Below, piece after piece: positions 34,718 through 42,784 of a DNA stretch of 64,000 nt. Below the pieces are notes generated by a model. That model did not search any database. It worked only from the letters and a program-made list of their open reading frames with translations, and was not told the DNA's origin. Where the stretch lies: NCBI GenBank assembly GCA_050633465.1, contig JBOEGO010000004.1:62001-126000 (forward strand), read 5' to 3'. Position 1 is the first letter of the stretch; every line of letters begins with the position of its first letter. A program made the position numbers and the translations under genes. This DNA comes from UBA3069 sp050633465 (lineage in GTDB: Bacteria; Pseudomonadota; Alphaproteobacteria; Rhodobacterales; Rhodobacteraceae).

Positions 34718-36532
34718 TTAATCCTCTTCGAAGGGGTCCCATTCGTCCTCGACCTCTTGCAGGGCGTCGGCCTGTGCCTCGGCTGCCATATCCTGAGGGG
34801 TGCGGATCGCGCCGATTTTGGCGTTTGGAAATGCGCTCAACACGGCCTGCACCAGCGGGTGCGCCGTGGCTGCGGCCCGCAGGGCGTTGGCGGCAAAATC
34901 GCGCACCTCGGCGATGGTTTGGGTTTCGGTGCCATTGACAAGGGTCACGGCCCAACGTGCGCCTGTCCAGTTTTGCAATTTCGCGCCCAACCGTTGCGCC
35001 AGATCATCAGGGGCGCTGTCAGAGGGGGTAAATTCGATCCGGCCGGGGCGATAGCTGGCCAGCCGCACGCCGTCCTCCAGGTCGACCAGCAGTTTACCAT
35101 CGCGGTTCAGGCGCACCAGTTCGACCACATGTTCGAACGTCGGATAGGCAGCAAGCTGGTGTTCGGCGTCAGTGGCCAATGCGGCGTTTTGCCCGCCAGC
35201 CATGGCCCGGGTGCCAGCGGGGGCATGCAGGGGGCCGTTGTTTTGTGCCGCACCAATGGCATTGGTCTGGCCCGCAGCGCCACTGCCACTGCCACTCCCA
35301 CTGCCGCTGCCACTCCCACCGCCCGCAGGCGCTCCGCCACCCGCAGGGCCGCCAGCCGGGGGCTGGGGCGCGTTTTGCAGTTTGGCAATCAGTTCTTCGG
35401 GCGCGGGCAGGTCGGCGACATGGGTCATGCGGATCACGGCCATTTCGGCGGCCATCATGGCATTGGGGGCATTGCCGACCTCGTCCAGCGATTTCAGCAG
35501 CATCTGCCACATGCGCGACAGCACCCGCATCGGCAGGGCCTTGGCCATGTCCTGACCGCGGGCGCGTTCATCGGGGGATACGGTGGGGTCTTCGGCGGCT
35601 TCGGGGGTGATTTTCACCACCGATACCCAATGGGCGATTTCCGCCAGATCGCGCAGCACTGCCATCGGGTCGGCCCCGTCGGCATATTGCGCACCCAGTT
35701 CCGACAGCGCCCCGCCGGCATCGCCGCGCAGGATCATATCGAACAGGTCCAGCACGCGGCCACGATCGGCCAGCCCCAGCATGGCGCGCACCTGATCGGC
35801 GCCGGTTTCACCCGCGCCATGCGATATCGCCTGATCCAGCAGCGATGTGGCATCACGTGCCGATCCTTCGGCGGCGCGGGTGATCAGGGCCAATGCCTCG
35901 TCTGTGATCTCGGCCCCCTCGGCCGTGGCGATTTTGCGCAGCAGGGCGATCTGCACTTCGGGTTCGATGCGGCGCAGATCGAACCGCTGACAGCGCGACA
36001 GCACCGTCACCGGAACCTTGCGGATTTCGGTGGTGGCAAAGATGAATTTGACGTGGGCGGGGGGTTCCTCCAGCGTTTTCAGCAGCGCGTTGAAGGCCGA
36101 GGTGGACAGCATGTGCACCTCGTCAATGATATAGATCTTATAGCGGGCCGAGGCCGCGCGGTAATGCACCGAATCAATGATTTCGCGGATATCGCCGACA
36201 CCTGTGCGCGATGCGGCGTCCATTTCCATCACGTCGACATGGCGACCTTCCATGATCGCGACGCAGTGTTCGCATTGCCCGCAGGGTTCGGTTGTGGGGC
36301 CGCCGGTGCCATCCGCGCCGATGCAGTTCATGCCCTTGGCAATGATCCGCGCCGTGGTGGTTTTGCCCGTGCCACGGATGCCCGTCATGATGAAGGCCTG
36401 CGCGATGCGGTCGGCCTTGAACGCGTTGCGCAGGGTGCGCACCATGGCATCCTGCCCGACCAGATCAACAAAGGTTTCCGGCCGGTATTTGCGGGCCAGC
36501 ACCTGATAGGCGGGTTGGGGTGTGTCGGTCAT
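34718..36532 (-). CDS. dnaX: DNA polymerase III subunits gamma/tau
   Basis: A 604-residue clamp-loader ATPase. The N-terminal AAA+ domain has LARKYRPETFVDLVGQDAM, Walker A in MTGIRGTGKTTTARIIA, a zinc motif (CGQCEHC, about residues 84-90), Walker B in YIIDEVHMLS and the sensor/arginine region SRCQRFDLRRI. Near residues 395-415 is a Gly-Ala-Ser linker ending in a run of Gly-Ser pairs, and the C-terminal tau part follows to the end. DnaX loads the beta clamp and joins polymerase to helicase. The start at 36532 (MTDTPQPAYQVLARK) is set by the family N-terminus. I saw no A-rich slippery site near the linker. Confidence 0.96.
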   Translation of the reverse strand: MTDTPQPAYQVLARKYRPETFVDLVGQDAMVRTLRNAFKADRIAQAFIMTGIRGTGKTTTARIIAKGMNCIGADGTGGPTTEPCGQCEHCVAIMEGRHVDVMEMDAASRTGVGDIREIIDSVHYRAASARYKIYIIDEVHMLSTSAFNALLKTLEEPPAHVKFIFATTEIRKVPVTVLSRCQRFDLRRIEPEVQIALLRKIATAEGAEITDEALALITRAAEGSARDATSLLDQAISHGAGETGADQVRAMLGLADRGRVLDLFDMILRGDAGGALSELGAQYADGADPMAVLRDLAEIAHWVSVVKITPEAAEDPTVSPDERARGQDMAKALPMRVLSRMWQMLLKSLDEVGNAPNAMMAAEMAVIRMTHVADLPAPEELIAKLQNAPQPPAGGPAGGGAPAGGGSGSGSGSGSGSGAAGQTNAIGAAQNNGPLHAPAGTRAMAGGQNAALATDAEHQLAAYPTFEHVVELVRLNRDGKLLVDLEDGVRLASYRPGRIEFTPSDSAPDDLAQRLGAKLQNWTGARWAVTLVNGTETQTIAEVRDFAANALRAAATAHPLVQAVLSAFPNAKIGAIRTPQDMAAEAQADALQEVEDEWDPFEED

Positions 36533-36710
36533 AAACGGGCCTTTGGCGATGTGGACCAGAACAGGGTAAAGCGGCGGGCGGGCAAGGTCCACCGCTGAAC
36601 CGATTGTATGTGATCGCGAAACGGTTTGGTTCGGCGGTTTCACGTTAAATTCCATCCGAATGGCAATGTTTTATAGTATCCAGCCCGTCAGGCCGGATGA
36701 GGAGCACGTG

Positions 36711-37682
36711 ATGATTGGTATTTTGATGTTGTTGGGTGTGGGTGTGGTTGTGTCGGCATTTGCCTTTGGCAATGACGGTGATGACGCTGCCGGCGACGGG
36801 GCATCCGGCGCGGATACCTATGGCGACGGCGACGATGAAATCATCAGCACCGATTACAGGGATGGCGCGGATGCCTATTTCGCCGATCTGGTATCCGAGG
36901 GCGAAATCACCCAAGACGATTATGACAGCATTGTCGAACAATCCTATGTCGATGGGGCGTTGAATGTGGAAATGGGCGGTGGCACGGATTCGGTTTTGGG
37001 ATCAACGGGCGCGGATCAGATCGACATGGGCGCGGGCGATGATTTTGCGGCGGGCGGTCAGGGGGATGACCTGATCAAACTGGGCGAAGGCGATGATGTG
37101 TCGGGATTTGCCTATGGTGTGCTGGAAACCGGGGATGATTTCGTCACCTTCCCTGATAATTTCCAGCTCTATGGCGGTGAACGCGAATACGAGGGTGGCG
37201 ATGATACCATTCTGGGCGGTGCAGGCAGCGATATGATCGCCGACAATTACGGCAGCAACGACATCAACGGCCAGCAGGGCAATGATTTTATTTCAACCGT
37301 GGATCAGGACGGGCTGACACCGGATGTGGTGCGCGGCGGGCATGGCGATGATGTGTTGCAGGTGGATCAGGGCGATATGGTTTTTACCTCGATCGGCAAT
37401 GATCTGGTGACTGTCGATGTGTTTGGCGGTGTCAGCAGCGATTACCAGGTGGTGACGGTGCATGATTTCGACCCCGAAACCGATATGATCGAACTGGAGG
37501 GATCAACAGCGTTGTTATTGACGCCCGAACCCGATGGGCCGGACGATGTGGTGGAAAACCCCATCACCGTGGCCGACACCGAGGATGGAAGCGGCGCGGT
37601 GATTTCGGTCGGCGGGGTGCCTGTGGTCATGGTATTCGGCGGGCAAGGCATGAGCGTTTCCAGCATCCTGATCAGCACCTGA
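36711..37682 (+). CDS. RTX-type calcium-binding repeat protein with N-terminal membrane helix
   Basis: A 323-residue acidic protein. Residues 1-20 are hydrophobic (MIGILMLLGVGVVVSAFAFG), either a signal anchor or an uncleaved signal. From about residue 100 to 235 there are hemolysin-type calcium-binding repeats, for example LGSTGADQIDMGAGDDFAAG, GQGDDLIKLGEGDD and LGGAGSDMIADNYG. The C-terminal 70 residues have the Asp-rich strand DFDPETDMIELEG. Such proteins are common in roseobacters and usually secreted by type I systems, but a membrane helix at the N-terminus would instead keep this one at the inner membrane. The ATG at 36711 follows AGGAGCACGTG. No transporter genes are beside it. Confidence 0.85.
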   Translation: MIGILMLLGVGVVVSAFAFGNDGDDAAGDGASGADTYGDGDDEIISTDYRDGADAYFADLVSEGEITQDDYDSIVEQSYVDGALNVEMGGGTDSVLGSTGADQIDMGAGDDFAAGGQGDDLIKLGEGDDVSGFAYGVLETGDDFVTFPDNFQLYGGEREYEGGDDTILGGAGSDMIADNYGSNDINGQQGNDFISTVDQDGLTPDVVRGGHGDDVLQVDQGDMVFTSIGNDLVTVDVFGGVSSDYQVVTVHDFDPETDMIELEGSTALLLTPEPDGPDDVVENPITVADTEDGSGAVISVGGVPVVMVFGGQGMSVSSILIST

Positions 37683-37773
37683 TCGCGGTTACGGCAAGGC
37701 CGGAATGCGAAACGCTTGGGTTTGCAACGGGTTTGCGCCATTCTGATCCCGGTAACGTCTGGGGGAATCGCTG

Positions 37774-38607
37774 ATGCGTTTGAAGGGTGTGCGGGGCAGC
37801 CGCAATGTTGAAGATCGCCGCCGTTCGCGGGGTAAGGCCGGTGCCGGCATTGGTGGTGTGGGTCTGTTGCTGGTTCTGGCTGTCGGGTATTTCGCAGGGA
37901 TTGATGTTACGCCCCTGCTGGACGGCGCGGGCGGGCAGCAAACCACCAGCCGCGCACCGACAGCGGCCGAAGAACGCGCCGCCGCGTTTTCATCGCAGGT
38001 TCTGACCACCACCGAAGGCGTCTGGACGGGGGTGTTTCGCGACCAGTTGGGGGCGACATATACGCCGCCCGTGCTGGTGTTGTATTCCGGTGTGACGCAA
38101 TCGCCCTGTGGCGGGGCCAGTGGCGCAACGGGGCCATTTTACTGCCCTGCGGATCGCAAGGCCTATCTGGACACCGATTTTTTCGCCACTATGGCGCAAC
38201 AACTGGGTGCGGGCGGGGATTTTGCCGCCGCCTATGTGATTGCCCACGAGGTGGCGCATCATGTGCAAAACGAGGTCGGCATTCTGGGCAAGGTCGATGC
38301 GGCGCGGCGACAATCCAGTCAGGCGCAGGCCAATGCCCTGACCGTGCGGCTGGAATTACAGGCGGATTGTCTGGCCGGAATCTGGGCGCAGCAGGTGGGC
38401 GGATTGCTGGACCCCGGTGATATGGAGGAGGCCCTGAACGCGGCCCGCCAGATCGGCGATGACACATTGCAACGCCGTGCAGGGCGGGTGCCGCAGCCGC
38501 ATACCTTTACGCATGGCACCTCGGCGCAGCGGTCCAGCTGGTTCCAGCGCGGGTTTGACAGCGGGCAGATGCGCGATTGCGACACGTTTTCCGCCGGATC
38601 ACTATAG
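37774..38607 (+). CDS. Neutral zinc metallopeptidase, YpfJ family
   Basis: A 277-residue membrane-anchored protein of the YpfJ/putative neutral zinc metallopeptidase family. It starts MRLKGVRGSRNVEDRRRSRG, has one transmembrane helix (about residues 27-42, IGGVGLLLVLAVGYFAG) and a periplasmic catalytic domain with the zinc motif His158-Glu159-x-x-His162 (VIAHEVAHHVQN) and the third ligand probably Glu194 (RLELQADC). Two cysteines near residues 112 and 124 may form a disulfide bond. Substrates are unknown. The gene for the phosphatase-like protein starts nine bases after it, so the two are probably co-transcribed. Confidence 0.92.
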   Translation: MRLKGVRGSRNVEDRRRSRGKAGAGIGGVGLLLVLAVGYFAGIDVTPLLDGAGGQQTTSRAPTAAEERAAAFSSQVLTTTEGVWTGVFRDQLGATYTPPVLVLYSGVTQSPCGGASGATGPFYCPADRKAYLDTDFFATMAQQLGAGGDFAAAYVIAHEVAHHVQNEVGILGKVDAARRQSSQAQANALTVRLELQADCLAGIWAQQVGGLLDPGDMEEALNAARQIGDDTLQRRAGRVPQPHTFTHGTSAQRSSWFQRGFDSGQMRDCDTFSAGSL

Positions 38608-38616
38608 GGCCGCACC

Positions 38617-39105
38617 ATGGGGGAGTTTGTGATTCACGCCCTGTCTGTTGGTGACGGCATCGTGGCGATTGCGCCGATGCCCGGTTCCTCGGGGGATTAT
38701 GCCGCCGATCTGGAACATATGGGTGAATGGGCACCTGCGTTTGTGATTTCCATGACCACGCGGTTGGAAATGGTTGCCGACGGCGTCGAAGGGTTGGGCG
38801 CAGAGATGCAGAAACGCGGGGCGCGTTGGATACATCTGCCCGTGGGTGATTTTGGCGTGCCCGGGGGCGAGGTGGCCCGCGCATGGCCCGAGGTATCCGA
38901 ACGCACCCGCGCCGCGCTGCGTGGTGGCGGGCGGGTTTTGATCCATTGCAAGGGCGGTTGCGGGCGGTCGGGCATGGTGGCGCTGCGCCTGATGGTGGAA
39001 TCGGGGGAAAAGCCCGAGGCCGCTTTGCAGCGTCTGCGCGCAGTGCGCCCCTGCGCAGTGGAAACCGAGGCGCAGTATTTATGGGCCGCCCGCAAGCGTA
39101 AGTGA
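38617..39105 (+). CDS. Protein-tyrosine/dual-specificity phosphatase family protein
   Basis: A 162-residue cysteine phosphatase. The P-loop signature is Cys111 to Arg117 in VLIHCKGGCGRSGMVALRLM, and Asp78 in LPVGDFGVPGG is a likely general acid. The fold and length fit the dual-specificity/Cdc14-like or DSP branch. Such enzymes remove phosphate from tyrosine, serine or threonine, or from lipids and carbohydrates; the target is not known. It follows the zinc peptidase by nine bases and is followed by a gap holding a full type A repeat, which ends at the convergent rsgA gene. Confidence 0.85.
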   Translation: MGEFVIHALSVGDGIVAIAPMPGSSGDYAADLEHMGEWAPAFVISMTTRLEMVADGVEGLGAEMQKRGARWIHLPVGDFGVPGGEVARAWPEVSERTRAALRGGGRVLIHCKGGCGRSGMVALRLMVESGEKPEAALQRLRAVRPCAVETEAQYLWAARKRK

Positions 39106-39187
39106 TTGGGCGCAAGTGATCTGGCGGAGTGCGCTGGCGGGCAGGCTGGGTTTTTTTGGGGGTTTTATTTGGCGTTGCCACGTAGGC

Positions 39188-39254
39188 AGGGGCTTTGCCC
39201 CTTTTGCGCAGCAGGCTGCGCAATTCACCCCAGAGTATTGGTGCCAAGAAAAAG
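39188..39254 (+). repeat. Composite intergenic repeat, type A (full form, copy 3)
   Basis: AGGGGC-TTT-GCCCCT hairpin, palindrome TTGCGCAGC / GCTGCGCAA (about 39204-39223), then ATTCACCCCAGAGTATTGG and TGCCAAGAAAAA, ending against the rsgA stop. The order is that of 16935-17007 but the middle palindrome differs in sequence. Confidence 0.85.
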
Positions 39255-40307
39255 TTAGCGTTTGGGGCCGGATTTCTGGCGTTTGGCCATTTTGATCTGG
39301 CGTGCGAATGCTTTGCCGCGGGTGCGGGTTTCGGCGATGGTTTCGGTGTTATGGGCGTCTTCGGATTTTAGTTTCTGCCAGCGTTCAAATCGGGCGGCGT
39401 CCAGATCGCCCGCATCAATCGCGCCCTGAATGGCGCAGCCGGGTTCGCCCTGATGGGCGCAGTCGCGGAATTTACATTGCGTGGCCAGTTCTGTCAGGTC
39501 GTCAAACAGCAAATCAATGCCTTCGCCCACGTCATGCAGGCCGATTTCGCGCATGCCGGGGGTGTCGATCAGCCAGCCGCCCTGATGCATCCGGTGCAGG
39601 GAGCGGGCGGTGGTGGTATGGCGGCCTTTGGCGTCTTCGTCGCGGACCGCGCCCACCGCCAGTTTCTGGCCGGTCAGCGCATTGGCCAATGTGGATTTTC
39701 CCACCCCGGAGGATCCAAGCAGCGCCACGGTTTGGCCGGTGCCGCAGTATTGTGCCAGCTGCGCAGTGTCATCGGGTGATTTGGCATTCAGCGCGATCAC
39801 ATCGGCGCGGTCGGAAATGGTGCGGGCGCGGGTGGCATAGGTTTCGGCGCTGCCGGATTCGGGTTTGTCGGCCTTGGTGATCAGGATCACCGGTTTTGCG
39901 CCTGCTTCCAGTGCCAGTGCGACATAGCGTTCCAGCCGCGGCAGGTTGAAATCGGCATTGCAGGACGTGGTGATGAACAGCGCATCGACATTGGCGGCGA
40001 TCAGTTGTGACTGCCCCCTGTGTGACACTGATTTGCGGTGCATTCCGGCGCGGCGGTCCAATGCGCGGGCGACGCGGCCCACATCCAGATCGGCCAGCAC
40101 CCAATCGCCCACGGCCAGATGGGTGGTCAGGATGTCACCGGGCAGGGCCAGTTCCGTTGCGCCAACCGTGCCAAGGGCCACCACGCGGTTGCGCCTTACT
40201 TCGGACAGGCGCATCGGGGTCAGGTTTGTGTCGTCTTCGCGCAGTTGACCGGCAAAGAAATCATCCCAGCCAAGATCGGCCAGATCGGGCGGGGGGGCGC
40301 CGGTCAT
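39255..40307 (-). CDS. rsgA: Ribosome small subunit-dependent GTPase RsgA
   Basis: A 350-residue circularly permuted GTPase. It has an N-terminal OB-fold region (VGDWVLADLDVG), then the G motifs in the permuted order G4 (ILITKADKPES), G1 (ALLGSSGVGKSTLANALTG), G2 region (KGRHTTTARSLH) and G3 (LIDTPGMREIG), and a C-terminal zinc-binding region (CKFRDCAHQGEPGC, about residues 285-298). RsgA checks late maturation of the 30S subunit. The start at 40307 (MTGAPPPDLADLGW) gives the usual length. The SRP RNA gene lies just upstream on the same strand. Confidence 0.96.
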   Translation of the reverse strand: MTGAPPPDLADLGWDDFFAGQLREDDTNLTPMRLSEVRRNRVVALGTVGATELALPGDILTTHLAVGDWVLADLDVGRVARALDRRAGMHRKSVSHRGQSQLIAANVDALFITTSCNADFNLPRLERYVALALEAGAKPVILITKADKPESGSAETYATRARTISDRADVIALNAKSPDDTAQLAQYCGTGQTVALLGSSGVGKSTLANALTGQKLAVGAVRDEDAKGRHTTTARSLHRMHQGGWLIDTPGMREIGLHDVGEGIDLLFDDLTELATQCKFRDCAHQGEPGCAIQGAIDAGDLDAARFERWQKLKSEDAHNTETIAETRTRGKAFARQIKMAKRQKSGPKR

Positions 40308-40407
40308 TTGTGGCTGTGCCGCATTGCGGGGTTCATCACGCGTTGTGGCGCGGGGGTGACAAGCGTTTCATCTGCGTCCTCCGGCCTTGTTGCGGATGAG
40401 GGATAGG

Positions 40408-40506
40408 GTGAGAGGCTGGACAACGACCCAAGCGGGGCTCGTTACGGCTGCTTCCTTCCGGATCTGACCGGGTTGGCGAGGTGCCTGCCCGCGCCAACCT
40501 CTCGGG
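40408..40506 (-). ncRNA. ffs: Signal recognition particle 4.5S RNA
   Basis: On the minus strand the universally conserved SRP RNA core is present: GGTCAGATCCGGAAGGAAGC, then AGCC, with GAGAGG at the 5' side and CCTCTC at the 3' side closing a long hairpin. The M-domain binding loop of Ffh (GGTCAG/AGCAGCC with GGAAGGAAG apical loop) is intact. Length is about 97-99 nucleotides, the small bacterial type. It functions with Ffh and FtsY in co-translational targeting of membrane proteins. It lies between rsgA and the CpdB-like gene, both on the same strand. Ends are estimated from pairing and may be off by several bases. Confidence 0.95.
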
Positions 40507-40582
40507 GGGAGATATAGGGCGCGCGGGGTGGATTCGCAAGCTGTTGTGTTTTGTTGCGGTCGGGTGTGGCGGTTGGCCCCGG

Positions 40583-42490
40583 TCACAGGTGCAGGCGCAG
40601 GCGGGTGTATCCGGTTGCGCCGGGGCCTGCGGGTTCGATCCGTGCGCCATCCAGTTCGTGCAAAAAGGACAATGCACGCGGGTTGGTATCGAGCAGGACA
40701 GAGGTGCCGCGCATGGGGGCGAATCGCCAGACATCACAGGTGGGCAGGTTTACAACCTCCTGCGCCGCCACGTATTTGCGCAACACTTCGAAGCTGCTTT
40801 CGGGGACGGACATCACCACGCTGTCGCCACTGGCCCCGGCAAAGGAACCGCCGCCGCCCGCACGATAGCTGTTGGTGGCCACCAGAAACAGTTGATCATC
40901 GCGCAGCGGTTTGCCCGCATAGGTCAGGTTTGTGATACGGTGGGCATCGGGGTTTGCGATATCGCCAGAATGATCGAAACGGGCGGGCTGGCCAAGGTCG
41001 ATCTGGTATTGCAACCCCATGATCACGTCGAAATTATAGCTGGCAAAGCTGCGGTCGCGCAGGCATTGGTCGGCCATTCCGGCGGTGATTTGTAAAAACT
41101 GCCCCGCCGCGCGTTCCAGCCAGTCGCGCAGATTGGCGCCGGTCACCTGCACCACGCGCAAATCATTGGGAAACTGGTATAGATCCGCAAGGTTGCGGAT
41201 GGTCAGCGGCCCCTTCGGGATGTCGGTGTAATGTTCCGGCCCCGAATGACCGCCGGTTTTGAAAGGTGCCGCCGCAGACAGCAGGGGCAGGCGTGACAGC
41301 GGCCCGTCCTCGAGCAGTTCGGCGACGCGCCATCGCTGTGCCTCGGCCACGGTCTGAACCGAGCGTTCGTTGCCCAGAAGCGCGAAATAGGAGTGCAGCG
41401 GATGTGCGGTTTCGCCAACGGGTTGGCGGATATAGTTCAATGCGGCCTGATGTGCGGGGCTTGCGATGCGGTGCAGGTCGGGGTCTTCTTGCACCAGAGG
41501 AACCGGCTGGCTGTTGGTATCGCGCCGATAGGTCGCGCGGTGTTGTGCGTGATGGGGGCCAACCGACCAGCGCCCCGCAGCGTCGCGGGTCAGGTCAAGG
41601 TCAAGAATGCCCAGATGCGCACCCCAGAAACCCGACATCAGCGCGGGTTTGCCATGCAGGGTTCCGGCATTCGGATCAACGCCCGCCAGACCCTGAAAAT
41701 CGTCAGACGTGCCGGGGAACAGCGCGTGTTGATGCCCGCATAGCACCACATCTATGCCGTCAATCGCGGCCAGATCCAGCCCCGCATTTTCGGCCATGCC
41801 AGCGGTTTTGCGGCCATGGATGCCCGAATGGTTCAGCGCGATAACAATATCCGCCCCTGCGGCGCGCAGCGCAGGCAGATGTGCGCGGGCGGATTCAACC
41901 ATGTCGCGGGTGCAGGCACGGCCACGCAGGTGTCGACGATCCCACAGGGCCACCTGGGGTGGGGTGACGCCCAAGATGCCGATGCGCAATTTCTGCGGCT
42001 GCGGGCCATCCGGCCCATGCAGTATGATGTCGCGTTCCAGCATGGTCCATGGCGGCAGCATGGTATGGTCCTGCGCCGGGTCCTCGGCCTTTTTCAGGAT
42101 CACATTGCTGCAAACAAACGGGAATTCGGCCTGATCCAGCACATCGCGCAGATATTCCAGCCCGAAATTGAATTCGTGATTGCCCAGCGTGGCAACATCA
42201 TATGACAGGGCGTTCATCGCGGCCATCATCGGATGTGGGCGTGTGGGGCTGCCCTGGGCGTGTTGCTGGGCCAGAAAATCGCCCATCGGGTTGCCCTGCA
42301 AAAAATCGCCACCCTCCAGCAGCAGGCAGGTGGCACCTGACGCCTGCGCCTCTGCCCGTGCTGTGCGTATCAGGGTCGCGGTGCGTGTCAGGCCCATTGT
42401 ATCGGCGGGGCGATCTGCGAAATAGTCATAGGGCAGGATCGCCATATGGTTGTCGGTGGTGTGCAGCAGCCGCAGTTTTGCAGTTTGCAT
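40583..42490 (-). CDS. cpdB: 2',3'-cyclic-nucleotide 2'-phosphodiesterase/3'-nucleotidase (CpdB-like), no signal peptide seen
   Basis: A 635-residue two-domain enzyme. The N-terminal metallophosphatase domain shows all metal motifs: LRLLHTTDNHMAILPYDYF, LLLEGGDFLQGNPMGDFL, ATLGNHEFNFGLEYL, IALNHSGIHG and VLCGHQHALFPG. The C-terminal 5'-nucleotidase domain begins near residue 350 (VAELLEDGPLSRLP, NLADLYQFPNDLRV, YRAGGGGSFAGA). CpdB enzymes salvage nucleotides in the periplasm by opening 2',3'-cyclic nucleotides and then removing the 3' phosphate. Here the metallophosphatase domain begins almost at once from the ATG at 42490 and even the longer frame from a GTG at 42550 has no signal peptide, so a cytoplasmic site or another export route is possible. 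Confidence 0.9.
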   Translation of the reverse strand: MQTAKLRLLHTTDNHMAILPYDYFADRPADTMGLTRTATLIRTARAEAQASGATCLLLEGGDFLQGNPMGDFLAQQHAQGSPTRPHPMMAAMNALSYDVATLGNHEFNFGLEYLRDVLDQAEFPFVCSNVILKKAEDPAQDHTMLPPWTMLERDIILHGPDGPQPQKLRIGILGVTPPQVALWDRRHLRGRACTRDMVESARAHLPALRAAGADIVIALNHSGIHGRKTAGMAENAGLDLAAIDGIDVVLCGHQHALFPGTSDDFQGLAGVDPNAGTLHGKPALMSGFWGAHLGILDLDLTRDAAGRWSVGPHHAQHRATYRRDTNSQPVPLVQEDPDLHRIASPAHQAALNYIRQPVGETAHPLHSYFALLGNERSVQTVAEAQRWRVAELLEDGPLSRLPLLSAAAPFKTGGHSGPEHYTDIPKGPLTIRNLADLYQFPNDLRVVQVTGANLRDWLERAAGQFLQITAGMADQCLRDRSFASYNFDVIMGLQYQIDLGQPARFDHSGDIANPDAHRITNLTYAGKPLRDDQLFLVATNSYRAGGGGSFAGASGDSVVMSVPESSFEVLRKYVAAQEVVNLPTCDVWRFAPMRGTSVLLDTNPRALSFLHELDGARIEPAGPGATGYTRLRLHL

Positions 42491-42784
42491 GCCAGATTGC
42501 GAAACTGTTCCTTTCAAAGGCAATTCCAAGGTTTCCGGCTTTTGGCTCACTGTTTGAATACTCGCTTAGGTGGTTTTTGGCTGATCTGTCTCACTGGTAA
42601 TACGCGCCTTGAGGAATTGGAAACCTCGGATCTGGCGGATATCCGAGAATTTTTCCCGCTGTGGCATTTTATGCATGGGTCAACTACATCTTAAAGTTGA
42701 TGGTTGAAAAGGGGGAAATTCCCTTCTGTCGCGTCAACCCGACTTCGCTTATTCAGGAACGAAAGACATGAGGGAGGAGCGGCA

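Noticed and set aside
34718..36532. Programmed frameshift in dnaX for a short gamma form.
   Set aside because: I found no A-rich slippery heptamer or clear downstream stem in the coding strand near the linker.
34691..36598. A 635-residue open frame on the plus strand across dnaX.
   Set aside because: It is antisense to dnaX in full, its translation is rich in Gly, His and Arg with no known motif, and it is explained by GC-rich codon bias in the opposite frame.
40481..41095. A plus-strand frame over the SRP RNA and the end of cpdB.
   Set aside because: The region is explained by the conserved SRP RNA and the minus-strand CpdB-like gene.
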